A DNA stretch of 64,000 bases from Cliona cf. orientalis (lineage: Eukaryota > Porifera > Demospongiae > Clionaida > Clionaidae): NCBI GenBank assembly GCA_963930775.1, contig OZ005692.1, positions 2,094,135-2,158,134 of the forward strand, in the 5' to 3' direction. Each line of letters opens with the position of its first letter. The first letter of the stretch is position 1. The position numbers were made by a program, and so were the translations under genes. The notes below the pieces were generated by a model. That model was not told the origin of the DNA. It did no database searches and saw nothing but the letters and a program-made list of their open reading frames with translations. Below are positions 23,466 through 34,724 of this stretch, piece after piece.

Positions 23466-25379
23466 TTAATTATTGATAGTGTGAACATCAAGGTTGTCGT
23501 AGTCATCATAGTCATAGTTGGGTTCATCTCGAGCATTAGCATAGTACTCTTCAGCATAGCGATAGATGTTGTCAGGTTCATCTCTCACTCTATACTGGTA
23601 CTGCCGAGCAACACATGTGTAAGCCACTATCCCAATAAGGGCTATGATGGCATTGATAAGATAGTAGACAAAACCACAACTGGGAAAACTATGCACAATA
23701 TTTTTCCATCCAATGGCAAAAGGTAGATATGTTATTACAACACCAAGCAGCTGAAAGACTCCTTTGATGGCAAAGAAAGTTCCGATTACAAGTCCTTTCA
23801 TTGCGTGAGGGCTCTGAGAACATATGAACTCATACACAGCTATGTAGAGAAGCATGTAGCCAACTGCATTTAGAGAATACTGAATTACAAGCCAGTAAGA
23901 GTTGATATCAAGTGACACCTGGACATGCCTAAAATAGTAGTCAAAATAATATGGGTATGACTCATCATGAAGAAAACATGTAGTGACATTGGCATGTACT
24001 ATGTGTCCATAAGCATCCATTACAGAGGTGCATAAGATGGAGAGCAGAATGAAGATCATTCCAAGTCCAATTCTCTTCAGCATTCCTGGGATGTAATTGT
24101 GAATGAAAGGTCGAAGGAGGCAAAGATATATGGGGATGAGAAATGTTATCAATAACGGAGTCAAGGTGTCAACTTGAAAACCTCGTTCATTAATTTCACC
24201 CGCTAAATATTTGAGAAATTTTTCATCCAGGTGACTTTCAAATCTTCCAAGTATTCCTTCTATTGAAAAATCTACCATCATAATTGGTGCTAGAGTTAGT
24301 AATACACGTAAGATTCCCAAGAAAGCTTTGACATCCTCCACCTGTTCGGTTGTGAATGGTCCTCCATATTTCTCCTTGCCCAAGTCAAGCCGGGAGGGAA
24401 GCTCATCCTCACAGTAGGTGAAGGCACTGCGACGAATTGGATTAGTGTGATCTTTAGCAAATTTAAACACTCTATAAACCAGCTTGTAGGGATTTTTAGA
24501 TCCTGTATCTGTCAAAAACCATTGACGCTTGTATCGTTGGATGCAAAGGGTTATTCCCAGAAACAGTAATGGTAGCAACATAAAGCCCACACTGTAGAGA
24601 AGGAATGCACTCCCAATAATGCTAAATCCTATTTCCAACGGCAGTAATCCAGCATAGCTTGTCCAGACATACCAATGAATGTATAAGACGGAGTCTTCCA
24701 TAGGAGCATCGTGGAGCTGGTCTATACCATACTGTATCACATTAGCACTGAAGCAAACAAGACCACAGAGTATGAGTAGAAATGCAATTAAAGTAGGTAC
24801 TCCAAACACTACACCGACAATAACAGTAATGGAGAGTTGAATAGAATTATTAGGATAGTCATCTTGAGATTTCATAAACACCACTATAGCAGGAATCATG
24901 ATATTAGCAACTGCCACTCCAGCAAATACTACCATTGCCACTAGGCTTCCCCAGAGAATACGCACACTATAGACAACAGTTTTGTGCCTTCCCCATCGTA
25001 TGTCTGCCAGACACCCAGCCAGAGGGTAAAAGAGGAAAAGGAAGGCCACCATAGAATACGCGATGATACTTAATATGCTAAAATTATTGGTATCATCATT
25101 TTCAAATAATACAGCTATTATTTTAAAAAAGTTAGGAACATTGACAAGGAAACTTTTAAAACCAGCAACAAGAATCAAGTTCCATATCAAAATGAGTAGA
25201 GCAGCTTTTGATGAAACACAGCACCTTTGACGTCTGCAGTGAAAATTGGATTGCAGTTTTGCATATGTTCTTCGTCCTTCATTTCGTAAGAGTGGTGTGC
25301 TAGTAGATATGTTCTCTTCAGTATTTGCCAAGCTCTTACGTTTGAGTTTGTATCGCTGTGAATCTTCAATAGTTGCCAT
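23466..25379 (-). CDS. divergent POT/SLC15-like MFS transporter, 637 aa (copy 1, intact)
   Basis: The single-exon frame starts at the first ATG (MATIEDSQRYKLKRKS). A basic Cys-containing segment (CRRQRCCVSSKA) precedes the first of about 11-12 hydrophobic segments. FYPLAGCLADIRWGRHKTVV resembles the loop 2-3 signature of the proton-coupled oligopeptide transporter (POT/PTR) family. FSANVIQYGIDQLHD...WYVWTSYAGLLPLEIG resembles its second signature. The N-terminal ExxERFxYY motif of POTs is not visible, so substrate and coupling are unknown. The cytoplasmic tail is rich in Tyr and Asp (EEYYANARDEPNYDYDDYDN). Paralogues are at 37638, 39612, 54928, 58417 and 61596. This copy and the one at 58417 are the only full-length open frames. 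Confidence 0.75.
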   Translation of the reverse strand: MATIEDSQRYKLKRKSLANTEENISTSTPLLRNEGRRTYAKLQSNFHCRRQRCCVSSKAALLILIWNLILVAGFKSFLVNVPNFFKIIAVLFENDDTNNFSILSIIAYSMVAFLFLFYPLAGCLADIRWGRHKTVVYSVRILWGSLVAMVVFAGVAVANIMIPAIVVFMKSQDDYPNNSIQLSITVIVGVVFGVPTLIAFLLILCGLVCFSANVIQYGIDQLHDAPMEDSVLYIHWYVWTSYAGLLPLEIGFSIIGSAFLLYSVGFMLLPLLFLGITLCIQRYKRQWFLTDTGSKNPYKLVYRVFKFAKDHTNPIRRSAFTYCEDELPSRLDLGKEKYGGPFTTEQVEDVKAFLGILRVLLTLAPIMMVDFSIEGILGRFESHLDEKFLKYLAGEINERGFQVDTLTPLLITFLIPIYLCLLRPFIHNYIPGMLKRIGLGMIFILLSILCTSVMDAYGHIVHANVTTCFLHDESYPYYFDYYFRHVQVSLDINSYWLVIQYSLNAVGYMLLYIAVYEFICSQSPHAMKGLVIGTFFAIKGVFQLLGVVITYLPFAIGWKNIVHSFPSCGFVYYLINAIIALIGIVAYTCVARQYQYRVRDEPDNIYRYAEEYYANARDEPNYDYDDYDNLDVHTINN

Positions 25380-26796
25380 AGAAAGTAGATAATATAGTCT
25401 GCAGCTTGATTGCGGCAAAAACCTCAATCAAAATTGAAATGGCATTCAAATAGCTACTGTCACTAATAATATTATTATTTATTATTAGCTATAATATGAT
25501 TCCCCAAATCTACTCTACTGCCTGGCTTTTGTAGTGCACCCAGCTGCTGCAGAACGTGGTTTTGTGGGCAGTTGCTTAGTAACCGTGCTGCATTGAAAGG
25601 GACCAATCAGACTCGTGTTGCAGAGCAGGAAGTATGCAGCAATGACGTCCGATTAGACCCATTGCCTGTGAACGCACTATATTGACTACCTTTTACCACA
25701 TGCATCAAGAACATTCGGCGCATGCGTACGAGCGTTACGGTACAAGCTCCGCTGTTCCCAATGAGATTCATTTGTTTCTCATCACCCGCCCGCCTACTTT
25801 TTTGAGCAGCACTTTTGAACTCATTACCGTTAAAATTTAATGTTACGGTGCACAGTATGTACTCCAATATTCAGCAACGATATTATGACTTCAAGAATAG
25901 TATTAAGCAAGTTTGGGAATTGCAAGTTGTACAGGCGAAAAGTGCCACATCTTTAATAGTTCAGTTTTCCTGAACAAGGTTCCACCCCCATTGATGACAG
26001 TAGCTATTACAATACAATTATTTTTAACGTTTATTGTGTCTACAAACGACATTATTGAATTGACCATGCCAGTTTTCCCAGATGGTGCCTCACATGTTTT
26101 GAACACAATGCTAGAAATTTTTAATCTGTTTTTACACTGCAGACTGTTTTATTGTGATATTAAGCTCCCTGTCTTCCAATGAGTGCTATTCAACAAACAC
26201 CACATTTGTCCCGTGTTGAATTAACGAGATGAACTCCAGATAGGAGCACAGTATATAGCTAGCTGCTTTAATTAATCCGATCCGTAAACTTGTCATAATT
26301 AATGCCTGCACTGTATACATACTATGGACGTACTGCATGTAAAGGATTGACCAATCAGCTGGTAGCTACCCACTTTTGAATCTGAGCACATGCATGGCAA
26401 AACTGAAAATTAATAGCCGCACTTGACAATAGACTAGTGTAACTGAGTCACATCATATGTCTCATAATTGGTTTGTGTTTATTAACATTATAGTTGTTCA
26501 ATTTAAGCATAGTACGTAGGCAATGTATTGGGGATTACAGGTGCACTTCTTGAACATTATTAGGGATTTTTTTGAGACTTTGAGAATAGCATAATATAGG
26601 CAAAAAATTAAATTAACCCCAGTATTCGTGTCTTAATAAAAATTATATAATTTTGTGATGGTGCACAATACAGCACGTATAATAACATACTAAGTATAAT
26701 ACTGCTTTTCTACAAGATATTACTAGTATTGATCACGAACATTATATCAATTTATATGATAGCTATGCTGCAAGAGAATGCAATGCTATAGTAGGA
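25380..26796. other. intergenic; promoter side of POT-like copy 1
   Basis: The stretch contains a near-match to the NRF1-like word (25718-25727, last base differs), about 340 bp upstream of the POT-like start. The part 26230-26796 is homologous to 49780-50319. The part near 25930-26010 resembles 60600-60680. I see no convincing gene. Confidence 0.5.
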
Positions 26797-28433
26797 TCAT
26801 TGATTTTTGCATTTAGTTGCACAAGTATAAATGAAGTACAGCAAAGTAGAAGCTGTTACCAAGATTACAATCACAGCTCCCATAATGAAAGTAAATTTCT
26901 CACCAGAATCTTTTGTAATCATCAGTGCTCCCAAAGTGAACAGAAATAATCCATCAGCAATATTCATCCACTTCTTCTTATACGGCTTAATCGTGAGGAA
27001 CACGACTCCCAAGAGAATATGGAACATTCCAATAAAGTACCAGTAGTAATACCCATTGAATATGTTCAGTAATATGGCAATACTTACTAAAGCAAATAGA
27101 ATTCTAAGGAGCAGATAGAGAGCAGAGAAAGATCTGTAGTCAACTTGGTTTTCGGTTTTATCCTTAAACCACCCTTGAAACACGTCCATAACTAAGTGCA
27201 GAATATCCCATCTTCTGAAACCCATAAATTTTAGACAAGCCCTGAAAACTCTCGTAGGATAGAGAAGCAAAAGTAGTGGTGGTAGAACAACAAAGACTGC
27301 TATGATAGACAGTGCAAGAACCACATATGGAATGTGATTTGAATGAAAAAATGTAACTGACGGATCAAATAGCAATACAGTATCATCAGAGATCAAACTA
27401 CCACTGCAATCGTACAGGGGTACAGCAAAAATAAGATTAATGGATACAAACAGAATTTTAGAGTAAGAAAGGAGAAGAAATGTGGCACAGGTTTTAAGTA
27501 TAGTTTTCTTTGGATTCCAGTTTCTTTTATGACAGAGCAGCTTCAATGGGGTGGGGAGACAAACAGCCACACGACAGTTCCTGTCGTAAAGCTTTATACC
27601 CACTAGGACAAAAATGGTGATAAGCAGTGGAAAAAGGCTATGATGTAGTCAAAGAGAAGAATATCTATTGCCTTATTGAAAGTACTAACACATATGGGTG
27701 GAAGAATTAGACGAAAAAGTCCAAATTCCATACACCAATCAGTGTTAAAAATTGCAGAAACTTTTTATTCAAATTGCAAGCTGAGGCCACGTATAGTTCA
27801 GAGCCAACTATGATGCATGTTAACACTTAACTGACTGTATGTAACATTGAATGGACTAGTAATTCCATTGATCTCAAACAGGACCACAGCCAAATACATA
27901 ATGGTTACCATAGATAACTGAAAAATGAAGTACAGAATCCAGTGGTACCTGTCTTTTGAACAGTCGGCACAAGTGACACCATCTGAAAACAAGGCTGGTC
28001 CATAGCTCTCAATGCACTGTCTACACTGAGCTCCCTCTCTGTTGTAGCTAACCACTGCACATGAATCTATTTAGTTCAGATCCAGATATGTTTGTAGGAA
28101 TACGATACACTAACTTATAGTCACACATGTGTCTTTTGTCTTTATAAAATTAATGAACAGACAGCGACCAACTTTGACATCCTTAGTGACATTATTCCAG
28201 ATCATAGAGTGACCATGGAATATCTCCAAATCAGTTGTTTGACATCCATATATTCCGGTATATGTATAGGTGGTACAGCACTCACAGTGGCCACTTCTCT
28301 TATTGAACCAATACCGAAGTGGACATGAAGAGTTAGCCTCTGTATCAGCAGAAGAGACTGTTAATCTTACCAATGCTATATGAATGATTACAACGCATAA
28401 AATTCCAATTCTGCATAAGCTTAAGATCACCAT
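26797..28433 (-). pseudogene. multi-pass receptor-like protein without beta-helix, broken copy
   Basis: This is the homologue of 50320-51983. The pieces in order are a signal-peptide-like start (MVILSLCRIGILCVVIIHIA), a Cys-pair segment (GHCECC), the box NREGAQCRQCIESYG...CADC, and a multi-pass membrane domain ending CATKCKNQ. The reading frame changes near 28110 and 28045 (insertion beside the Cys box), near 27810-27830 and near 27640 (one A fewer than in the partner). A full product is therefore impossible. The membrane part is related to the C-terminal half of the large gene at 29312-33718, sharing the (R)EGxxC(R/G)xC box, but the beta-helix repeats are missing. Confidence 0.8.
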
Positions 28434-28980
28434 TGCAGGGGCGTAGGAAGATGGTTTGGTAAAGGGGGCTCTACAGATCTATATAGGCAAGGGCAGTATG
28501 ATCAGTGTGTATAAAAATTGAGTCTAGCTATGTAACTATCAGAAAACATAGGGGGACACCAGCCCCCGGAGCCCCCATGGTTCCTACGCCTATGCATACA
28601 TGTAGTTGATTATGTGTATAGCTATGACTACCATTGAAGAATGAAGGATCGAGAACCAGAGTGGCCTATACATGTAACCCCAAATTGAATGTAGATATAA
28701 TAATAATACCATGGAGGGGTAAGTTCAAGTCTAGTTCCCACTGGGAGCTAGACTTGAAAACGTGCATGATTGTATACTATAGGGTATATTTGTAATAACT
28801 ATAATTACTGTAACAATAATAATAACAGTATACTTTAGCTATATTATTCGGTACATATTTTGGTCCGCTGCTCGCGTAGCGCAGTTAACAACAATGAAAC
28901 TCAGACAGGAGTCCCAAATTTGAGTCATAGTACATGTACCTTGAGTGTTATCTGTGTAAGGCAGCCACCTATACATGTAG

Positions 28981-29115
28981 CTCCTTGCAGCCATGCTCCC
29001 ATATGGGGTGCCAAATGAGACAAAAGCCACTTACATGTTGCTCACCACATTTTTCAGTGGATGCATTGGTCTATATACATATAGCATATGCCATATGCAT
29101 ATAGCTGACATTTGA
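28981..29115. repeat. inverted repeat flanking the large receptor-like gene, left arm
   Basis: ATATGGGGTGCCAAATGAGA and CATATAGCATATGCCATATG are found as reverse complements at 34725-34880. The arms are imperfect, and their order and spacing are the same in both. They bracket 29312-33718. Confidence 0.6.
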
Positions 29116-29211
29116 GAAATCCCAATTACCGGTAAGTGGTTGCACACAGTCTAGCGAGTCAGTGGCCATTATGGTACAATACAGCTAGTACATAACTGAA
29201 GCTCGTGTGTC

Positions 29212-29220
29212 TATAAAAAG
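29212..29220 (+). promoter_or_regulatory. possible TATA box
   Basis: TATAAAAAG lies 100 bp before the ATG of the large receptor-like gene. The position fits a TATA element with a 5' leader of about 70 bases. Motif only. Confidence 0.35.
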
Positions 29221-29311
29221 AATCATACCAGTTTTTTGTCCAGTAGCTTAGTAATAAAATAGAAACAGTGCTCTCGTTTGATCAGCTACTAGTAGCTAAA
29301 CCTTCGTGAAA

Positions 29312-32300
29312 ATGAGTTGTTCTTCCATCTGTAATCTGTTACTGTTCCTCTTGGTGTATGCTGACTCATCAAACAGCCAGGCACACTACTACATCACACC
29401 CTCACTGAGTGTCCACTGTCCTGGAGATCCCTGCTTTACCCTAGCACAGTTGGCTGCTAATTCCACCAGTTACCTCGGAAATGAAGCTAACATATCCCTC
29501 TTCTTTCTGCTGGGGAATCACAGTCTTGATGGAGAGCTCTCTTTGTCTCATGCGGATAACTTCTCAATGACAAAGGTCACAGGAGGCGATGGAACTGTGT
29601 TTGTAGAATGTGGCAGTCAGTCAGGAAGGTTCAATATCAGTGAGACAACATTTGCTACAATAAAGGATCTGCACTTTTTTGGATGTGGAGGTAACAGAGT
29701 TAGCCAAGTGGAGCAGTTTATAGTTGAAGACACCATCTTTGAGGGTGTGGAAGGCAGAGGCACAGCACTAGTGCTGAATGAAGTGACTGATGCTAGCATT
29801 GCAAGAAGTTCATTCCTTTCCAATGTACATGGTAGCACATTTGAGCATCATGATACTATCATGAACATTGACGACCTACTGAACTACTTATATTATCTAA
29901 ATCGAAATCCATCGCTTGCAGTTGGTGGTGCAGTTTACACAGCCTTCAGCAATGTTTCAATTGTTGGCAGCAAGTTCACAGACAATAGCGCCGAGATAGG
30001 AGGAGCACTGTTTGCTCACAATAGCAGTCTCCATATTGTTGGAAGCACTTATAGCTACAATAAAGCTAGTTTTGCTGGAGCTATGATCACATCGGAATCC
30101 TCAATCAACATCAACAATAACAGCTTTTGTGGCAATATAGCTGGAGTCATTGGTGGAGTGGTGATAGCATATAGAGACTCATTCAGTATCAGTGATGCTA
30201 CTTTTACTAACAACAGTGCAGATCTTTTTGGTGGAGTAATGGAGACATTTGAGTCTTCAATCAACATCACTAATAGCATATTCTGTGATAATTCAGCCGA
30301 AGAATGTTGTGGAGTGATTTATGCACTTAATGGCTCATTTATCATAAAAAATAGTATCTTTACTAACGATAGTGCAGCTGGCGATGGTGGTGTCATGTAT
30401 ATATCCGATTCATCGTTTATTATTACCAGTAGTACTTTTACTAACAACAGTGCAGCTTATGGTGGTGTCATGTATACATCTTATTCGTCATTTAACATCA
30501 CCAGCAGTACTTTTACTAATAACTGTGCAGCTACTCATAGTGGTGTCATGGACACATCTGATTCATCATTTAATATCACTAGCTGTACTTTTACTAACAA
30601 CTGTGCAGCTCATGGTGGTGTCATGCACACATCTGATTCATCATTTAATATCACTAGCAGTACTTTTGCTAACAATAGGGCGGTTTTTCTTGGTAGTGTC
30701 CTAATGTTCACATATGATGGTGGTGTCATGTGGACATCTGGTACGTCACTTAACATTATCAGCAGTACTTTTACTAACAACAGTGCAGCTGATAGTGGTG
30801 GTGTTGCATGGGCCATCACTTCATCATTCAATATTATTGGCAGCAGTTTTTATGCTAACAAAGCTAACAGCTATGGAGGAATAATATTCACTACAGAAAG
30901 CTCCACACATATTGCTAATGGTATATTTGATCATAATTCAGGATCACTCTACAGTTTCAACAGCAATCTCACTTTCAGTGGCTCCACAAGATTAGAGAAC
31001 TGTGCAGAACAACCAAACAAAACAGCTGATGCTCTAGAAGAAGGAGGGGCAATCACAAGCTTCCAATCGACCATGATCTTCACTGGAGTAAGCAATTTAT
31101 CAAACAACCAAGCAAGGCGTGGTGGAGCAATATTAGCCATCGAGAGTAAAATCATGATGTATGGTGAAACAACAATAACCAACAATACAGCCACAGTCAG
31201 CAGTGGAGGTGGGATTTCTCTCCAACAAAGTGATCTTGAAGTCAGGGGAAACTGTATCATCTCTAGTAACAGTGCTGTGAGGGGTGGAGGAATCCATGTC
31301 ACTAGTTCAACTGTTGCTGTACATCAACCATGGACTGTTCAATTCATCAACAACAGAGCAAAAAATGGAAGTGGACTTTATTTAGAAGCCTATGCCAAAT
31401 TGTATATCCTAAAACGTACTCATTCTGGACACGACATACTAATGTTCCGAGATAACCATGCCAACTATGGAGGAGCCATATATGTGGCAGACAATACCAA
31501 CGCTGGTGCTTGTTTACCTGACAATGAATGCTTCATCCAAACACTTGCACTTGAAGTTCATCAAGCAACTTATGTAGCAAAAGATGAATTAATAAACATA
31601 CTCTTCTCTAGCAACACTGCAAGTGAGCAAGGAGCCAACATCTTTGGAGGACTACTGGACAGATGCATCCCAAGTCCATTTGCTGAAGTGTACAAGCGAT
31701 ACATACCATCACACTACAGTGGTGTTAGTTACCTTGGTGACATCGTCAACATAACGGCATTAGGTACCATATCCTCTCTGCCTGTTGGAGTTTGTTTTTG
31801 TAAGAGTGAGAGTGAGCCAGACTGCAGCTACCAACCACCAACCTTCGAAGTCAAGAAAGGAGAAGCCTTCACTATGCCACTTATTGCAGTGGATCAGGTC
31901 AATCATTCTGTAGATGCAAACATCATCAGTTCTCTATCTTCACAAGATGGAGGCTTTAGTGAAGGACAGCAAACTCAAAGTGTAGGAAGAAACTGTAGCA
32001 ATATAACATTCAATGTGTTCTCTCCTCACAACTCTGAAACAATAAACCTCTTTGCCAATGGTCCTTGTGGAAGCTCCACACTTTCCACACAACATCTGTA
32101 TATAGAGTTCAGTGACTGCACTTGCCCAGTTGGCTTTCAGCCACTTGATAGTGATACAAGATGTGGATGTGATTGCGACTCAAAATTGTCTCCCCATATC
32201 ATTAGCTGCAACTCAACAACTAAATCTCTTGTGAGAGTGAATACTAACTCATGGATCACTCACATCAATGATACTGACCCACCTGGCTATGTCATTCATC

Positions 32301-33718
32301 CCAACTGCCCTTTGGACTACTGCCGATCTCCAACTGAGAATGTCAGCATGAATCTCAACCTTCCTGATGGATCAGATGCACAGTGTGCTTACAATCGTAG
32401 TGGAGTTTTATGTGGCGGTTGTCAGGAACACCTCAGCCTCTCCCTAGGTAGTTCACGTTGCTTATCTTGTCACAGTCACTGGCCTGCAGTGCTTGTTGTA
32501 GTTCTCCTAACTTCCATCATAGCAGGGATCTTGCTGGTGACTGCACTGTTAGCCCTCAACATGACAGTGGCTATTGGACTGATCAATGGCTTTATCTTTT
32601 ATGCCAACATTGCAGCAGCTAATAATGCCATCTTCTTTCCATCGTCAGAGCCTAGTTTTCCCACTGTGTTTGTAGCTTGGCTTAATCTGGACATAGGAAT
32701 TGATGTCTGTTTCTTAGATGGACTTGATACCTACTCCAAAACCTGGCTTCAACTGGCATTTCCTGTCTACGTTATCTCCCTAGTGATTATCGTGATCAGA
32801 GTCAGTGAGTACTCTCCTCAATTTGCAGGACTAATTGGAAAGAGAGACCCAATTGCAACTCTGGCTACACTAATCCTGCTATCTTATGCCAAACTCCTCT
32901 CAGTGACTATCACAGCTTTGTCGTTTGCTGTCCTTGACTATCCTGATGGCTCACAAGATACTGTATGGCTTCCTGATGGAAATGTGCCATATTTTCGAGG
33001 GAAGCACATAGCTCTTGTCCTCGTTGCTCTGTTGATTATTCTAGTTGGTGTCCCCTACACAATTCTTCTCTTTTTCTGGCAGTGGCTTGTTCGTGCTCCA
33101 GTGTGGAAGGTTTTCGAGTGGACAAGGAATACAAAGCTCAATGCGTTTATCTCTGTCCACCATGCACCATACAACAGTAAGTATCGCTACTGGACTGGCT
33201 TGCTACTGCTTGTGAGGGTGGTCTTGTACATCACTGCTTCAGTCACTGTGTCCAGAGATCCTCAAACTTCACTTTTAGCAACAAATATCTTAGTTGGAGT
33301 GATGTTCTCTCTAAGCAAATTTGCTGGTGTAACTGTTTACAAAAACCTACTCATAGATATCTTGGACACAATTCTATACTTCAATCTTCTTGCATTATCT
33401 GCTTTTAGTTGGTATCGCTTCAAAATTGACACTAAAAAACAGACAGCTGTGGCCTACACCTCTACCATCATAACCTTCATCCTTCTGGTTGGAGTGATTG
33501 TCTATCACGTGTATTTGCTGGTTAGAAAGGATAGACCCCAGCCGGTAGAGGAGGTGAATGAGTATCTCCTGGCTCCAGTTCATCCTGGTAAAGATGAAGT
33601 GACTTACTCCGTCGTTGACATCCCCAAGCCTCGAGATCAGCCTCTAACTCCCGAGGAAAACAATGATCAGATTGAGGTCAAAGAAATTATATGCACAGCA
33701 ACACCTGAGTATTGTTAA
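29312..33718 (+). CDS. large beta-helix / multi-pass membrane receptor-like protein, 1468 aa
   Basis: The intronless frame starts at the ATG after CTTCGTGAAA. It has a signal peptide (SSICNLLLFLLVYAD...SQA). Residues about 200-700 hold repeats of the form SSFNITSSTFTNNSAAYGG, as in pectin-lyase-like parallel beta-helix and Chlamydia Pmp-type domains. A Cys-rich region follows (FSDCTCPVGF, CGCDCDSK, RSGVLCGGCQEH, CLSCHSHW). A multi-pass membrane domain of about eight segments begins near residue 1050 (LVVVLLTSIIAGILLV). The cytoplasmic tail of about 65 residues contains VTYSVV, which fits the ITIM consensus and also a YxxPhi sorting signal. It is probably a cell-surface recognition or adhesion receptor. 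The ligand and exact family are unknown. It is the only intact member among four in the window. Confidence 0.85.
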   Translation: MSCSSICNLLLFLLVYADSSNSQAHYYITPSLSVHCPGDPCFTLAQLAANSTSYLGNEANISLFFLLGNHSLDGELSLSHADNFSMTKVTGGDGTVFVECGSQSGRFNISETTFATIKDLHFFGCGGNRVSQVEQFIVEDTIFEGVEGRGTALVLNEVTDASIARSSFLSNVHGSTFEHHDTIMNIDDLLNYLYYLNRNPSLAVGGAVYTAFSNVSIVGSKFTDNSAEIGGALFAHNSSLHIVGSTYSYNKASFAGAMITSESSININNNSFCGNIAGVIGGVVIAYRDSFSISDATFTNNSADLFGGVMETFESSINITNSIFCDNSAEECCGVIYALNGSFIIKNSIFTNDSAAGDGGVMYISDSSFIITSSTFTNNSAAYGGVMYTSYSSFNITSSTFTNNCAATHSGVMDTSDSSFNITSCTFTNNCAAHGGVMHTSDSSFNITSSTFANNRAVFLGSVLMFTYDGGVMWTSGTSLNIISSTFTNNSAADSGGVAWAITSSFNIIGSSFYANKANSYGGIIFTTESSTHIANGIFDHNSGSLYSFNSNLTFSGSTRLENCAEQPNKTADALEEGGAITSFQSTMIFTGVSNLSNNQARRGGAILAIESKIMMYGETTITNNTATVSSGGGISLQQSDLEVRGNCIISSNSAVRGGGIHVTSSTVAVHQPWTVQFINNRAKNGSGLYLEAYAKLYILKRTHSGHDILMFRDNHANYGGAIYVADNTNAGACLPDNECFIQTLALEVHQATYVAKDELINILFSSNTASEQGANIFGGLLDRCIPSPFAEVYKRYIPSHYSGVSYLGDIVNITALGTISSLPVGVCFCKSESEPDCSYQPPTFEVKKGEAFTMPLIAVDQVNHSVDANIISSLSSQDGGFSEGQQTQSVGRNCSNITFNVFSPHNSETINLFANGPCGSSTLSTQHLYIEFSDCTCPVGFQPLDSDTRCGCDCDSKLSPHIISCNSTTKSLVRVNTNSWITHINDTDPPGYVIHPNCPLDYCRSPTENVSMNLNLPDGSDAQCAYNRSGVLCGGCQEHLSLSLGSSRCLSCHSHWPAVLVVVLLTSIIAGILLVTALLALNMTVAIGLINGFIFYANIAAANNAIFFPSSEPSFPTVFVAWLNLDIGIDVCFLDGLDTYSKTWLQLAFPVYVISLVIIVIRVSEYSPQFAGLIGKRDPIATLATLILLSYAKLLSVTITALSFAVLDYPDGSQDTVWLPDGNVPYFRGKHIALVLVALLIILVGVPYTILLFFWQWLVRAPVWKVFEWTRNTKLNAFISVHHAPYNSKYRYWTGLLLLVRVVLYITASVTVSRDPQTSLLATNILVGVMFSLSKFAGVTVYKNLLIDILDTILYFNLLALSAFSWYRFKIDTKKQTAVAYTSTIITFILLVGVIVYHVYLLVRKDRPQPVEEVNEYLLAPVHPGKDEVTYSVVDIPKPRDQPLTPEENNDQIEVKEIICTATPEYC
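30398..30800 (+). repeat. near-identical 70-bp coding repeats
   Basis: Within the beta-helix, four to five successive units of about 69-75 bases share long identical stretches (GGTGGTGTCATG...TTTTACTAACAACAGTGCAG). They are much closer to each other than to the outer repeats. This points to recent unequal crossing-over or slippage. Confidence 0.8.
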
Positions 33719-33730
33719 ACTCTGATGAAT

Positions 33731-33736
33731 AATAAA
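33731..33736 (+). terminator. possible polyadenylation signal AATAAA
   Basis: AATAAA begins 13 bases after the TAA of the large receptor-like gene. The 3' untranslated region would be very short if this one is used. Confidence 0.4.
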
Positions 33737-34724
33737 ATAACATTAACACTCAGTAATTGCCTTGATTAGCTAATCACAAACTGTTGGACTCTTTATTCAC
33801 AAGTAGTTATTTCTATCGATGCTTTGTAAATTTATGTAGCTACAGTAGTCCTCTAATTTTGTAACTGGAATTTGCTTTGTTATCTATATTGAATAATGTT
33901 ATATTATGCTGTTCACGAACGAGTTGCTAGCATGCCACAGCAAAAAACGTATTGCTACATATACCACACATGTTTATGATGTTAACCATAGTATGTGTTC
34001 CAATATTCCAGTCTGACACCATAAAGAGTGGGGGTGCAGAGATTTCCCACAGTTCCCCTGAGGTTGATTCCCCTCCCTACAATTTCTAAAAATTTACTGT
34101 ATACCAATTTGAGTCTTGGAACATAGCTAATAATCTTGAACATGAACATTATGAACATTATGTACATGTGATTAATTGTGACATCATTACTCAGTCTCCA
34201 CTATCTGGCAGCTGTCCTCTGCGACTGCATAAGTATCAAAAGGGCCGGGACTAAACCAATTGCTGGGAGCTGTCAGCATGGTACATATGCATGTAGAAAT
34301 CTTTTTTACGTGACTATGTGAATTTCATACGGGTCACATAATTCTACATTTCAGCGTCCTTTTATTCACCTAATTGAGAGAATAGACTATATAGTGGACC
34401 ATGGGCTGGTGATGGCGGAACAATGGCTCCTTAAAAGACATAATTTACAATGTACATACTTTATAATGCTCACCTAGAAAAATTTTAATTATACTTATCA
34501 GTTAGAATAATATTAAATTTATTAGCTAATGATTGCATGTGTATAGCCTAGTCATCCAACTGTGACTTGATCTCAGAAGTATGCTCGTTGCTGTAGGGTA
34601 CTTCCCACTGACAAGATAGCTCGATATGGAAGACATATTCTTGAGGTGATCAAGCATTCCCTCCCTGATTTCGGTGACAGCCAGCCGTAACAATTATATA
34701 GGATATCCTACATAGATATAGCAT

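Larger units (their letters stand above)
28434..29311. other. intergenic upstream of the large receptor-like gene
   Basis: The part near 28840-29010 matches 52930-53010, so the duplication of the neighbouring pseudogene includes its upstream flank. The part 28981-29115 is an inverted copy of 34725-34880. No gene is seen. Confidence 0.5.

Noticed and set aside
25607-26182. Several short open frames upstream of POT-like copy 1
   Set aside because: They are not conserved in the homologous flanks (60540-60720) and lack signals of a gene.
30372-30831. Alternative-frame open frames in the beta-helix repeats
   Set aside because: They arise from the tandem repeats, which keep any frame open. The main frame has the signal peptide, the repeats and the membrane domain.
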